Assembly (NCBI GenBank): GCA_002315325.1
Contig: DCGU01000075.1
Span: 1 to 23,857 of the forward strand
DNA length: 23,857 nucleotides
Direction: 5' to 3'
From: Clostridiales bacterium UBA1770
GTDB lineage: Bacteria; Bacillota; Clostridia; Oscillospirales; CAG-272
Made by a program: the position numbers and the translations under genes. The notes under the pieces are model-generated. The model did not search any database. It was not told the DNA's origin and saw nothing but the letters and a program-made list of their open reading frames with translations. Of this stretch, positions 1 through 6,079 are shown piece after piece (the first letter of the stretch is position 1; every line of letters begins with the position of its first letter).

Positions 1-92
1 TACGCATTCGCGTACCTGTTCTTTTTTGCCGTCCCCACCTTCATCGGACTGGCCCTGCACGCTTTGCGTGCAGGATCCAGTTCGCATTCGCC
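1..92. repeat. Direct repeat A, copy 1
   Basis: These 92 bases recur without a mismatch at 177-268, an offset of 176. The unit contains two small palindromes: TACGC-attc-GCGTA at its left end, and CTGCACGC-ttt-GCGTGCAG at 55-73. The repeat begins at the first base of the window, so the array may continue to the left. The short frames across it on both strands show no ribosome binding site or recognisable domain, so I treat it as non-coding. Confidence 0.85.
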
Positions 93-133
93 GCCAAGAC
101 CGTCGGGGAGCTTGCTCACCAGCGGTCAGGCGT

Positions 134-165
134 GCGAATTGCCGCCACCGGCGGCATTCTGGGTG
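134..165. repeat. Direct repeat B, copy 1
   Basis: This 32-base element lies between the two A repeats and recurs at 356-387 with two substitutions. It contains GCCGCC-acc-GGCGGC, which can form a short stem. Its core GCGGCATTCTG (151-161) also appears at 373-383, and as GCGGCATTCCG at 453-463 and 1357-1367. Confidence 0.75.
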
Positions 166-176
166 TTTGTCATTTT

Positions 177-268
177 TACGCATTCGCGTACCTGTTCTTT
201 TTTGCCGTCCCCACCTTCATCGGACTGGCCCTGCACGCTTTGCGTGCAGGATCCAGTTCGCATTCGCC
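177..268. repeat. Direct repeat A, copy 2
   Basis: This is the exact second copy of the 92-base unit at 1-92, including both internal hairpins (the second at 231-249). After the copy the sequence diverges into a unique segment with the palindrome-like stretch GCAAGCTTGCTTGC around 281-294. Confidence 0.85.
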
Positions 269-305
269 ACTCGAAGATCTGCAAGCTTGCTTGCAAGGCG
301 AAGTA

Positions 306-346
306 GGGGTTCCCCAAAACGAGTTTGCGAGTTTTTGGGGGTTCCC
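306..346. repeat. Inverted repeat inside the array
   Basis: CCCCAAAA at 312-319 pairs with TTTTGGGG at 333-340 across a short loop. Partial outer pairing between GGGGTT and GTTCCC could extend it. No T tract follows on either strand, so it is not a good intrinsic terminator. It looks like another structured unit of the repeat array. Confidence 0.55.
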
Positions 347-355
347 GTAGAGTGA

Positions 356-387
356 GCGAATTACCGCCACTGGCGGCATTCTGGGTG
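356..387. repeat. Direct repeat B, copy 2
   Basis: This copy differs from 134-165 at two positions, A for G at 363 and T for C at 370. The T changes the loop side of the CCGCCA/TGGCGG stem without destroying the stem. The order along the region is A-B-A-spacer-B. Confidence 0.75.
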
Positions 388-482
388 ATGATGCATTTTA
401 ACCTGCTCCCGTCAAAATTTTGTTTGAATGCGTCGTACCAAATCCCGTGTAAGCGGCATTCCGGTTTTTGCCGGATGCGCTA

Positions 483-511
483 TTGACAGTGGACAAATAA
501 TATATTATTAT
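483..511 (+). promoter_or_regulatory. Orphan consensus promoter
   Basis: TTGACA at 483-488 is followed after 17 bases by TATTAT at 506-511, a near-consensus sigma-A promoter. The nearest credible start codon is 247 bases downstream at 758. Immediately after the predicted start of transcription lies the hairpin ATATGGTA (521-528)/TACCATAT (538-545). A weaker stem ATGCA/TGCAT at 596-610 with a T-rich tail follows. The promoter may drive a short non-coding RNA or a long leader for the XRE gene. Confidence 0.5.
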
Positions 512-642
512 ATGTTTAGCATATGGTACGCGAAAGATACCATATATTGAAAAAAGAAACCGTTTTTCGAGTTTATCGACACCAATTTGAAAGCCATGCA
601 TTGATTGCATTTATTTTTTATTTTTATTTAGGTTGCACACTC

Positions 643-671
643 AAAAAAGATGAGACAACGTGTGTCCCATC
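643..671 (-). terminator. Minus-strand intrinsic-terminator-like hairpin
   Basis: GATGAGACA (649-657) pairs with TGTCCCATC (663-671) with one mismatch and a five-base loop. Read on the minus strand, the stem is followed by a run of T, from the A run at 643-648. No minus-strand gene is visible to its right, so what it would terminate is unclear. Confidence 0.45.
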
Positions 672-757
672 TCAAAAAAATCGCATTTGCTCGTTTTGTG
701 TCCTTTTCTTTTTTCCCCGTTTTTGCTACACTAAAACCGCAAGGAGGTCGATGCCTT

Positions 758-1267
758 ATGAATCTGATCAAAATGGGATGTTTTATCAAAGAACTACGGA
801 AGGAAAAGAATCTTTCCCAAGAGGAGTTTGCCGAAAGGTTCAACGTTTCCCGTCGAACCGTGTCCCGTTGGGAAACGGGAGCGAACTTACCCGATATTGA
901 CGTCCTCATAGATATGGCGGACTTTTTTGACGTCGATCTTCGTGACATGTTAATCGGAGAAAGGAAAAAAGAAATGATGGATGAAAAAACGAAAGAAACG
1001 GTCAAGGAAGTGGCAGAGTACGAAAAAGAATCAAAAAAGCGCGCAGCGAGAGCGTCTCTCGTTTGCTTCGCGTTTGGATTTTTGTTCCAGCTCATATATT
1101 TTTTTATGAGAGTATTTGAAACCGTTCCAACCGAGTTTATGGAATATGCTTCCGGATTCGTTCTCGGCTCTTCCATGATGACGATGGTCCTCGGCATTTT
1201 ATACTCGACGGGAATGCTCGCAAAACTACTAAAATTCACGTGCAAGATTGGTCAAAAAAACCGATAA
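758..1267 (+). CDS. XRE-family regulator with two C-terminal membrane segments
   Basis: The 169-residue protein starts at the ATG at 758, ten bases after AGGAGG at 742-747; the open frame runs further upstream but has no binding site there. Residues 9-63 form a Cro/C1-type helix-turn-helix with the usual LSQEEFAE, RTVSRWETG and PDIDVLIDMADFF blocks. A charged, Lys/Glu-rich linker (about 68-98) leads to two hydrophobic segments at about 99-120 and 131-156. The protein is therefore probably a DNA-binding domain tethered to the membrane. Such small membrane XRE proteins are common in clostridia, but their ligands are mostly unknown, and no target can be named here. A weak extended -10 (TGC-TACACT, 724-732) lies just upstream. 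The gene is more AT-rich than its right-hand neighbours. The domain call is firm; the role is open. Confidence 0.85.
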   Translation: MNLIKMGCFIKELRKEKNLSQEEFAERFNVSRRTVSRWETGANLPDIDVLIDMADFFDVDLRDMLIGERKKEMMDEKTKETVKEVAEYEKESKKRAARASLVCFAFGFLFQLIYFFMRVFETVPTEFMEYASGFVLGSSMMTMVLGILYSTGMLAKLLKFTCKIGQKNR

Positions 1268-1288
1268 GCATCTTTTAAGACCGTAACA

Positions 1289-1334
1289 GCCAAACAAAAC
1301 TACCCGCCCCACAGGGCGGGTAGTTTTGTTTGGC
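1289..1334. terminator. Strong bidirectional terminator
   Basis: A perfect 21-base-pair stem (1289-1309 with 1314-1334) is closed by the loop CACA. The stem includes AAAACTACCCGCCC and its complement, giving T-rich flanks on both strands. It follows the XRE gene by 21 bases. A second, weaker hairpin (ACACAGG/CCGTGTGT, about 1351-1371) followed by six T lies just beyond. Confidence 0.9.
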
Positions 1335-1509
1335 TACACTGCGTATTATCACACAGGCGGCATTCCGTGTGTCCTTTTTTCTTGGATTGTTACACCATCT
1401 TGACGAAATGTTAAATATACTTTCCATTTTTCTTTCATTTTTGTTTTTGCTTTTAAATAGACTTCATTATTCCACACTGGTTATCCATCATTGAAACACC
1501 GGTCCGGGG
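1335..1509. other. Non-coding spacer before the hydrolase
   Basis: This is part of a 304-base gap between the XRE gene and the lipoprotein hydrolase. Apart from the weak hairpin at 1351-1371, which contains a GCGGCATTCCG motif shared with the left-edge repeats, I see AT-rich sequence and no supportable gene. Confidence 0.6.
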
Positions 1510-1538
1510 TTGATTTTTGGACGGGCATGCTGTATAAT
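1510..1538 (+). promoter_or_regulatory. Promoter of the lipoprotein hydrolase
   Basis: TTGATT (1510-1515) and TATAAT (1533-1538) are separated by 17 bases. The start codon is at 1572, giving a short 5' leader with AAAGGA at 1559-1564 as ribosome binding site. Confidence 0.75.
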
Positions 1539-1571
1539 TATTTGAAATTAACCATACAAAAGGACTAAAAC

Positions 1572-2540
1572 ATGAAAAAAATCATTTGTTTATTACTGGC
1601 CGTTGTTCTGTGCACTGCAGCACTCGTCGGATGCGGCAATACCAACTCCGGCAAAAAAGAACTCCCCGCGACGATCTCCCAGGAAGAATGGGCAGACGCC
1701 AAACAGTTCGTTACGTTATCTACGGGCATTAAAATGGCCTACGTTGAAATGGGCAACCCCGACGGCCCCGTTGTGATTCTGCAGCACGGCATGACGGACA
1801 ACTCCCGCTCGTGGAGTATGGCCGCACCGTATTTTGCGGCAGCGGGGTATCACGTCTACCTGCCCGATTTGAGAGGCATGGGAAAGAGTGACGCGCCCGA
1901 CGGTTTTTACACGCCATTCACGTACGCCACGGATATGAAGGCCTTCTTTGACGCCATGGGCATTGACAAGGCGACTTTGGTCGGTCATTCCCTGGGCAGC
2001 TACACGGTGCAGTGCTTCAGTGTCATGTTCCCGGAAAGATGCGACAAAATCGTTTTGGTCAGTTCCCTTCCGCTCAAGGGATACCAAGACGCGGCGCTGA
2101 TGCCGGCATATGCGGCGTACGTGGAACCGCTTGCGGAAGATGGTCACCCGTCCGACGCGTTTATGGATAACTGGTATGCAACCATTCTGCATGAAGAAGA
2201 ATTTGCCGGCGTATTCGATACGTTCCTGGCCAATATGAAAAAAGAAGCGCAGGTCCTGTCCAAAAAGGCATGGAAGAATATTATGCTGGGTTTGGTGGCT
2301 GCGGATATGACGGAACTGTATTCCCAAATTGACGACAGTATTCCCGTTTTGATTCTGCACGGGGATGACGACACCATGGCACCGACGCAGTACCAAGAAG
2401 AATTGTGTAACATTTTCCACGTGGACGCAAACAGCTACGTCAACTACGTGGGCATCGGTCACAACATTCAGTTTGAAATGCCGCATCAGTGCGCCAACGA
2501 TATTTTGACCTGGCTTGAAACCGGTTCTTTGCCGAAATAA
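1572..2540 (+). CDS. Alpha/beta-hydrolase lipoprotein
   Basis: This 322-residue protein has a type II signal peptide ending in LVGC, with the lipidated cysteine at C21. It is therefore expected on the outer face of the membrane. The rest is a single alpha/beta-hydrolase fold. It shows the oxyanion-hole region HGMTDNS (72-78), the nucleophile elbow GHSLGS with Ser140, an acid residue in HGDDDT (probably D267) and the catalytic histidine in GIGHN (H297). The triad order and spacing match esterases, epoxide-hydrolase-like and haloperoxidase-like members of the fold, but the substrate cannot be read from the sequence. The gene stands alone, with its own promoter and a terminator immediately after the stop. 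The first seven residues match the secreted protein at 7043, which reflects ordinary signal-peptide usage. Confidence 0.9.
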   Translation: MKKIICLLLAVVLCTAALVGCGNTNSGKKELPATISQEEWADAKQFVTLSTGIKMAYVEMGNPDGPVVILQHGMTDNSRSWSMAAPYFAAAGYHVYLPDLRGMGKSDAPDGFYTPFTYATDMKAFFDAMGIDKATLVGHSLGSYTVQCFSVMFPERCDKIVLVSSLPLKGYQDAALMPAYAAYVEPLAEDGHPSDAFMDNWYATILHEEEFAGVFDTFLANMKKEAQVLSKKAWKNIMLGLVAADMTELYSQIDDSIPVLILHGDDDTMAPTQYQEELCNIFHVDANSYVNYVGIGHNIQFEMPHQCANDILTWLETGSLPK

Positions 2541-2556
2541 AACACACTCAACCCAC

Positions 2557-2586
2557 AATATCCGTCCGAAAGGGCGGATATTTTTG
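2557..2586 (+). terminator. Intrinsic terminator of the hydrolase gene
   Basis: AATATCCGTCC (2557-2567) pairs with GGGCGGATATT (2572-2582) around a GAAA tetraloop, with one T-G pair. A T tract follows. Confidence 0.85.
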
Positions 2587-2631
2587 TTTGTAAAAAAGAT
2601 GCAGCACGCGCTATTGATACAAAATATTATT

Positions 2632-2683
2632 TGTGACTCAGTTACAGTATTGAAAATCAAACTGTCGTATAATATAATATAAT
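2632..2683 (+). promoter_or_regulatory. Rubredoxin operon promoter with upstream palindrome
   Basis: TTGAAA (2650-2655) is spaced 17 bases from TATAAT at 2673-2678. Overlapping TATAAT copies lie at 2668-2673 and 2678-2683, giving three -10 choices. Directly upstream of the -35 is the imperfect palindrome TGTGAC-tca-GTTACA (2632-2646). A closely related sequence is found before the thioredoxin gene. Its position and symmetry suit an activator or redox-regulator site, possibly for the Crp/Fnr protein encoded at 4760; that link is an inference. Confidence 0.65.
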
Positions 2684-2739
2684 CGATAGGTATCGAAAAT
2701 GATGGTTTAACAAAAACGTTAAAATGAAAGGAAGAAGAA

Positions 2740-2901
2740 ATGAAGTACGTATGTGACGTTTGCGAATGGGTGTACGACGAAGCCGTCGGCGACCCTGACA
2801 ACGGGATTGCACCCGGCACCAAGTTTGAAGATCTCCCCGATGATTACGTCTGCCCCGTTTGCGGTGTAGATAAAGAATCATTCAGCCAAACACAGGATTG
2901 A
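2740..2901 (+). CDS. Rubredoxin
   Basis: This 53-residue protein is a complete small rubredoxin, a cytoplasmic one-electron carrier with one iron held by four cysteines. The ligands are C5-x-x-C8 and C38-P-V-C41, and the family blocks DNGIAPGTKFEDLP and CPVCG are intact. A Tyr (Y36) stands where many rubredoxins have Trp just before the second cysteine pair. The ribosome binding site is AAAGGAAG at about 2727-2734. The gene heads an operon with two further rubredoxin-domain proteins (gaps of 12 and 2 bases). It probably feeds electrons to the rubrerythrin made by the same transcript, and perhaps to the flavodiiron protein at 11042. The family call is firm; the partners are inferred. Confidence 0.95.
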   Translation: MKYVCDVCEWVYDEAVGDPDNGIAPGTKFEDLPDDYVCPVCGVDKESFSQTQD

Positions 2902-2913
2902 GAGGCGAAACGT

Positions 2914-3555
2914 ATGCAGTACAAATGCAGCATTTGCGGTTACGTCTATGACGACGCAAAAGAAAAAGTCCCCTTCACCGACCTGCCCGATTCCTGGAAA
3001 TGTCCGCTTTGCGGTGCGCCGAAATCGGCATTCGAGCCGCTTGACACGGACGTGAAGAAACCGGCACCGGCAAAAGCAGCCGTCCGATTGGACGAAGATA
3101 TGCAAAAGCTGTCCGCAGGCCAGCTTGCAGCGCTCTTTACTAATTTGGCGCGCGGTTGCGAAAAACAGTACAAGCCCGAGGAATCCAAACTGTTCCGTGA
3201 AATTGCCGATTTCTTTACGGCGGCAATGCCCGACGTGAGCGATGCATCTATGGATTCCCTTATTGCGCTGCTGAGAGCAGACGTTGAGGAATACTATCCA
3301 AACGCCAAATCCACGGCACAGGAAAACCAAGACCGCGGTGCACAGCGCATTTGCGTATGGGGCGATAAAGTCACCCGTATGATGTACAGCCTTGCAGAAC
3401 GATACAAAGCCGAAGGCGAAACCATGCTGCAGGGTATGGAAGTTTGGGTTTGCACCGTTTGCGGTTTTATCTATATCGGTGAAAAAGCGCCCGACCTTTG
3501 CCCGGTGTGCAAAGTGCCGTCATGGAAATTTGAAAAAATCACAGGGAGAGCGTAA
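2914..3555 (+). CDS. Rubredoxin-helical-rubredoxin fusion protein
   Basis: The 213-residue protein begins 12 bases after the rubredoxin stop. Residues 1-43 form a rubredoxin-like domain with C5, C8, C30 and C33. Residues 58-172 are helical; the stretch NLARGCEKQYKPEESKLF (77-94) resembles a segment I recall linking rubredoxin to other domains in some clostridial FMN-binding glutamate-synthase-like proteins, which should be checked by search. Residues 177-208 form a second, shortened rubredoxin domain with C180, C183, C196 and C199, of the type found at the C-terminus of rubrerythrins. I see no ExxH diiron pair in the helical part, so it does not look like an active rubrerythrin. It may be an electron-transfer adaptor between rubredoxin and a diiron enzyme. 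The iron sites are clear; the function is not. Confidence 0.8.
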   Translation: MQYKCSICGYVYDDAKEKVPFTDLPDSWKCPLCGAPKSAFEPLDTDVKKPAPAKAAVRLDEDMQKLSAGQLAALFTNLARGCEKQYKPEESKLFREIADFFTAAMPDVSDASMDSLIALLRADVEEYYPNAKSTAQENQDRGAQRICVWGDKVTRMMYSLAERYKAEGETMLQGMEVWVCTVCGFIYIGEKAPDLCPVCKVPSWKFEKITGRA

Positions 3556-3557
3556 AC

Positions 3558-4724
3558 ATGAAAAAAATTGCTGTCAGAAATCTTCGTCTGTGCACGAAGG
3601 ATTGTTTGTGTCTTTACGTTTGCCCCGTCGGTGCAACCGATACCGAGAACAGTATCATTGACGTCACCAAATGCACCGGCTGCGGCCTGTGCGCCGACGC
3701 CTGTCCGAGCAAAGCCATCAGTATGGTTCCCGCGGAATACCCCGTGCAGCAGCCCAAAACCGAGGCGGTCACCGCAGCTTTGCACCGGCTTTCCGCCTCT
3801 AAAGCCAAAGGTGAACAAACGGCAAGGCAGATTGCCGAAACCGCAGTCCAAGACGGCCTGTACCGTTTGATGACTGCCATGGCCAAATCCGAGCGGCTCG
3901 TGGCGGAAGACATCCTGCGTGAAGCCGGGTATATGCTCCCGCAAAGTGATAACGCGCACAAACTCTTAGAAGAGTTGATTGCCGACGCGCCGGCGGGATT
4001 CCCCGTTGACACCGCGAAAAAGTTGTTACAAATGATACCAAATAATGAAATGAAAGAGGAAAAGAAAATGAAAACGTACAAATGCAAAGTATGCGGCGAA
4101 ATATTTGCCGTAGAAGACGGTGTCGAAGCCGTTTGCCCCCGCTGCAAGCAAAAGGGTGACAAACTCGAAGAAATCAAGGAAGTAAAAGCCAATCCGTATG
4201 CAGGAACCAAAACCGAAAAGAATTTGGAAGCCGCTTTTGCCGGCGAATCGCAGGCAAGAAACAAGTACACGTATTTTTCTTCCGTAGCCAAAAAAGAAGG
4301 ATACGAACAGATTGCCGCCCTGTTCCAAAAGACGGCCGACAATGAAAAGGAACATGCCAAACTGTGGTTCAAAGAGTTGAACGGCATCGGTTCGACCGCG
4401 CAAAACCTGGGTGCAGCCGCTGACGGTGAGAACTATGAATGGACCGATATGTACGAAGGATTTGCCAAGGATGCAGAGGCAGAGGGTTTCCCTGCTCTTG
4501 CAGCCAAATTCCGTGCCGTTGCCGCCATTGAAAAACACCACGAGGAAAGATACAGAGCGCTGCTGCACAACGTGGAGGCACAGGCAGTATTTGCCAAGAG
4601 CGAAGTGAAAGTGTGGGAGTGCCGCAACTGCGGTCATATCGTTGTCGGCACCAAGGCCCCCGAAGTGTGCCCTGTTTGCGCGCATCCGCAGGCCTATTTT
4701 GAAGTCAACGCAGAAAACTATTGA
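3558..4724 (+). CDS. rbr: Ferredoxin-like protein fused in frame to rubrerythrin
   Basis: The 388-codon frame joins two proteins usually seen apart. Residues 1-60 carry [4Fe-4S] ligands: a non-standard C12-x3-C16-x-C18-x3-C22-P and a standard C39-xx-C42-xx-C45-xxx-C49-P. Residues 60-165 are helical. From M171 the sequence is a full rubrerythrin: an N-terminal rubredoxin-like domain (C176, C179, C193, C196), a ferritin-like diiron domain (E230, E263/H266 in NEKEH, and E325/H328 in EKHHEERY), and a C-terminal rubredoxin domain (C355, C358, C371, C374). Rubrerythrins reduce hydrogen peroxide in the cytoplasm of anaerobes. The ATG of M171 at 4068 has its own AGAGGA at 4055-4060. Separate rubrerythrin may therefore be made as well as, or instead of, a fusion. 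No stop separates the parts; a lost stop or a one-base sequencing error is possible. Confidence 0.85.
   Translation: MKKIAVRNLRLCTKDCLCLYVCPVGATDTENSIIDVTKCTGCGLCADACPSKAISMVPAEYPVQQPKTEAVTAALHRLSASKAKGEQTARQIAETAVQDGLYRLMTAMAKSERLVAEDILREAGYMLPQSDNAHKLLEELIADAPAGFPVDTAKKLLQMIPNNEMKEEKKMKTYKCKVCGEIFAVEDGVEAVCPRCKQKGDKLEEIKEVKANPYAGTKTEKNLEAAFAGESQARNKYTYFSSVAKKEGYEQIAALFQKTADNEKEHAKLWFKELNGIGSTAQNLGAAADGENYEWTDMYEGFAKDAEAEGFPALAAKFRAVAAIEKHHEERYRALLHNVEAQAVFAKSEVKVWECRNCGHIVVGTKAPEVCPVCAHPQAYFEVNAENY
4068..4724 (+). CDS. rbr: Internal start: stand-alone rubrerythrin
   Basis: This marks the alternative product of the frame that starts at 3558. ATG 4068 is seven bases after AGAGGA and opens a 218-residue protein that begins MKTYKCKVCG, exactly where rubrerythrins with an N-terminal rubredoxin-like domain normally begin. 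Length and domain order are complete without the upstream part. I regard internal initiation here as likely. Confidence 0.65.
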   Translation: MKTYKCKVCGEIFAVEDGVEAVCPRCKQKGDKLEEIKEVKANPYAGTKTEKNLEAAFAGESQARNKYTYFSSVAKKEGYEQIAALFQKTADNEKEHAKLWFKELNGIGSTAQNLGAAADGENYEWTDMYEGFAKDAEAEGFPALAAKFRAVAAIEKHHEERYRALLHNVEAQAVFAKSEVKVWECRNCGHIVVGTKAPEVCPVCAHPQAYFEVNAENY

Positions 4725-4729
4725 TTTTG

Positions 4730-4738
4730 TGCTATAAT
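4730..4738 (+). promoter_or_regulatory. Extended -10 promoter of the Crp/Fnr gene
   Basis: TGC-TATAAT straddles the end of the rubrerythrin region and the spacer, 22 bases before the start codon at 4760. No good -35 is seen at the usual distance, so it would rely on the extended -10. A weak -35 fits promoters that depend on an activator. Confidence 0.55.
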
Positions 4739-4759
4739 AATCGGAAAGGAGATGAGCAT

Positions 4760-5422
4760 ATGAATGAGATCTTGCCAAAGCTGCCGTTTTGGAGCAACCT
4801 GTCACAAGAAGAGAAAGACCTATGTGACGTGAGCAGCGTAACCAACCGTTACCCTGCCGGTCAATTTCTGTTGGGGGACTGCGGCGGTCAGCAATGTCTT
4901 GGCATGCTGCACATCCTTTCCGGTGAACTGCGCGCCTTTATCCTATCGGAAGAAGGGCGTGAGATTACCCTGTTCCGTCTCGGTGCGGGCGATTATTGCG
5001 TTCTTTCCGCCTCCTGCATTTTATCGCAAATTAAATTTGAAACGCAGCTCAGCGTTACCAAAGATGCGGAAGTATTGGTCATTCCGTCGGGCGTCTATGG
5101 CAAACTGATGGAGAGCAATATCTACGTCCGCTGCTTTACGTATGAACTGGCCACGGAACGCTTTTCCACCGTTATGTGGGTGATGGAGCAAATCATCTTT
5201 TTCGGGTTTGATAAGCGGTTGGCAAACTTTTTCCTTGCCGAGTATCACCGCACGGGGAAAACCGAAATTCATATGACACAGGAAGAGATTGCCGAGTCAA
5301 CCAACTCGGCGCGCGAGGTGGTTGCCCGTATGATTCATCAATTTGCCAGTGACGGATTGATTGAAAGCAGGCGGGGTGTTATCATCCTGAAAGATTTGAC
5401 GGGATTACAAAATCTAACGTAA
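4760..5422 (+). CDS. Crp/Fnr-family transcription regulator
   Basis: The start is the ATG at 4760, behind AAAGGAGATG (4746-4755); the frame is open to 4721 but that upstream part is not preceded by a binding site. The 220-residue protein has a cyclic-nucleotide-type beta-roll (about 10-120) with GELRAF and the segment GDYCVLSASC. It has a dimer helix, then a winged helix-turn-helix at about 165-212 containing MTQEEIAESTNSAREVVARM. It lacks the N-terminal four-cysteine cluster of FNR, but C80 and C86 in the beta-roll and C41/C46 could act as redox sensors, which is an inference. Lying between rubrerythrin and thioredoxin, it is the natural candidate regulator of this defence block. Its effector is unknown. 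Confidence 0.9.
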   Translation: MNEILPKLPFWSNLSQEEKDLCDVSSVTNRYPAGQFLLGDCGGQQCLGMLHILSGELRAFILSEEGREITLFRLGAGDYCVLSASCILSQIKFETQLSVTKDAEVLVIPSGVYGKLMESNIYVRCFTYELATERFSTVMWVMEQIIFFGFDKRLANFFLAEYHRTGKTEIHMTQEEIAESTNSAREVVARMIHQFASDGLIESRRGVIILKDLTGLQNLT

Positions 5423-5427
5423 AATGC

Positions 5428-5465
5428 AAAAATGCGACTCGGTTACATATCCGAATCGCATTTTT
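5428..5465 (+). terminator. Terminator hairpin after the Crp/Fnr gene
   Basis: AAAAATGCGACTCGG (5428-5442) pairs with CCGAATCGCATTTTT (5451-5465) with one mismatch, and the last pairs run into a T tract. The 5' arm and loop contain TGCGACTCGGTTACA, which resembles the palindrome upstream of the rubredoxin promoter. The element may thus be both a terminator and part of the thioredoxin control region. Confidence 0.75.
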
Positions 5466-5474
5466 TGCTATACT
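5466..5474 (+). promoter_or_regulatory. Extended -10 promoter of trxA
   Basis: TGC-TATACT lies directly after the T tract of the preceding terminator and 36 bases before the trxA start codon. No clear -35 is present. Confidence 0.5.
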
Positions 5475-5509
5475 ACTTGCAAAGAAAAAAACCAAAAGGA
5501 GAACTGAAA

Positions 5510-5824
5510 ATGGCAGAAATAATCATTACCAAAAACAATTTTGAAACCGAGGTTATGCAGTCGGACAAGCCGGTTCTGCTTGACTTTTGGGCAACGTGGT
5601 GCGGCCCCTGCAGAATGCTGGCCCCCGTGATTGATGAGATTGCCGTGGCATACGACGGCAAAATCAAGGTCGGCAAGGTCAACGTTGATGATGAACCGGA
5701 CCTGGCGGGCGCATTCCAAATTGCAAGTATTCCCACCGTGGTGCTGATGAAAAACGGCAAAATAGTCAAGCAATCCGTCGGTTACAGACCGAAGGAAGAA
5801 CTGGTAAAAATGCTGGAGGATTAA
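5510..5824 (+). CDS. trxA: Thioredoxin
   Basis: The 104-residue protein is a standard cytoplasmic thioredoxin of normal length. The active site W30-C31-G32-P33-C34 is intact, the buried aspartate is D25, and the cis-proline is P75 in ASIPTV. It reduces disulfides in target proteins using electrons from thioredoxin reductase, whose gene is not in this window. The start at 5510 follows AGGAG (5497-5501) by eight bases; the longer upstream frame runs through the terminator hairpin and is rejected. Its place after the rubrerythrin and Crp/Fnr genes suits a joint oxidative-stress role. Confidence 0.96.
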   Translation: MAEIIITKNNFETEVMQSDKPVLLDFWATWCGPCRMLAPVIDEIAVAYDGKIKVGKVNVDDEPDLAGAFQIASIPTVVLMKNGKIVKQSVGYRPKEELVKMLED

Positions 5825-5876
5825 CGAGGGGCAAAACGTTCTTTCGGCATTTTGACGCGGCATCTTTTACACCCAT

Positions 5877-5923
5877 AAAACTACCCGTCCGCCGTTTGAT
5901 TGAACGGCCGGACGGGTAGTTTT
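5877..5923. terminator. Bidirectional terminator after trxA
   Basis: AAAACTACCCGTCCG (5877-5891) pairs with CGGACGGGTAGTTTT (5909-5923), and an inner CCGTT/AACGG stem continues after a one-base bulge. The outer arms AAAACTACCCG and CGGGTAGTTTT are identical to those of the terminator at 1289-1334. Confidence 0.88.
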
Positions 5924-5986
5924 GCGTGATACACCGGCGCCAATTTTTATTTCTTCAGACTCTGATGCAGTCCCTATGCAAAACGG

Positions 5987-6015
5987 TTGCAAAGCGCGTG
6001 AAAATATGCTATTAT
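5987..6015 (+). promoter_or_regulatory. Promoter for the 6080-6985 gene pair
   Basis: TTGCAA (5987-5992) and TATTAT (6010-6015) are 17 bases apart, with TGC directly before the -10. Confidence 0.6.
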
Positions 6016-6079
6016 ACGATAAAAGCCTTACACTCTCGGTTTTGCAGAGCGATTCATCCTAATTGATGGAGGGAATACA

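Noticed and set aside
1..390. Possible CRISPR array
   Set aside because: The direct repeats are long (92 and 32 bases), few and irregularly spaced. They have no uniform spacers and no cas genes nearby.
523..900. 125-codon frame upstream of and overlapping the XRE gene
   Set aside because: It has no ribosome binding site and overlaps the well-supported regulator in another frame. Its translation has a low-complexity, non-protein-like composition.
1716..2822. 368-codon minus-strand frame over the hydrolase and rubredoxin
   Set aside because: It runs through a lipoprotein gene, a terminator and a promoter, and shows no protein-like motif.
5432..5509. Longer thioredoxin with about 26 extra N-terminal residues
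   Set aside because: The upstream frame runs through a terminator hairpin and promoter. ATG 5510 has a good binding site and gives the standard thioredoxin length.
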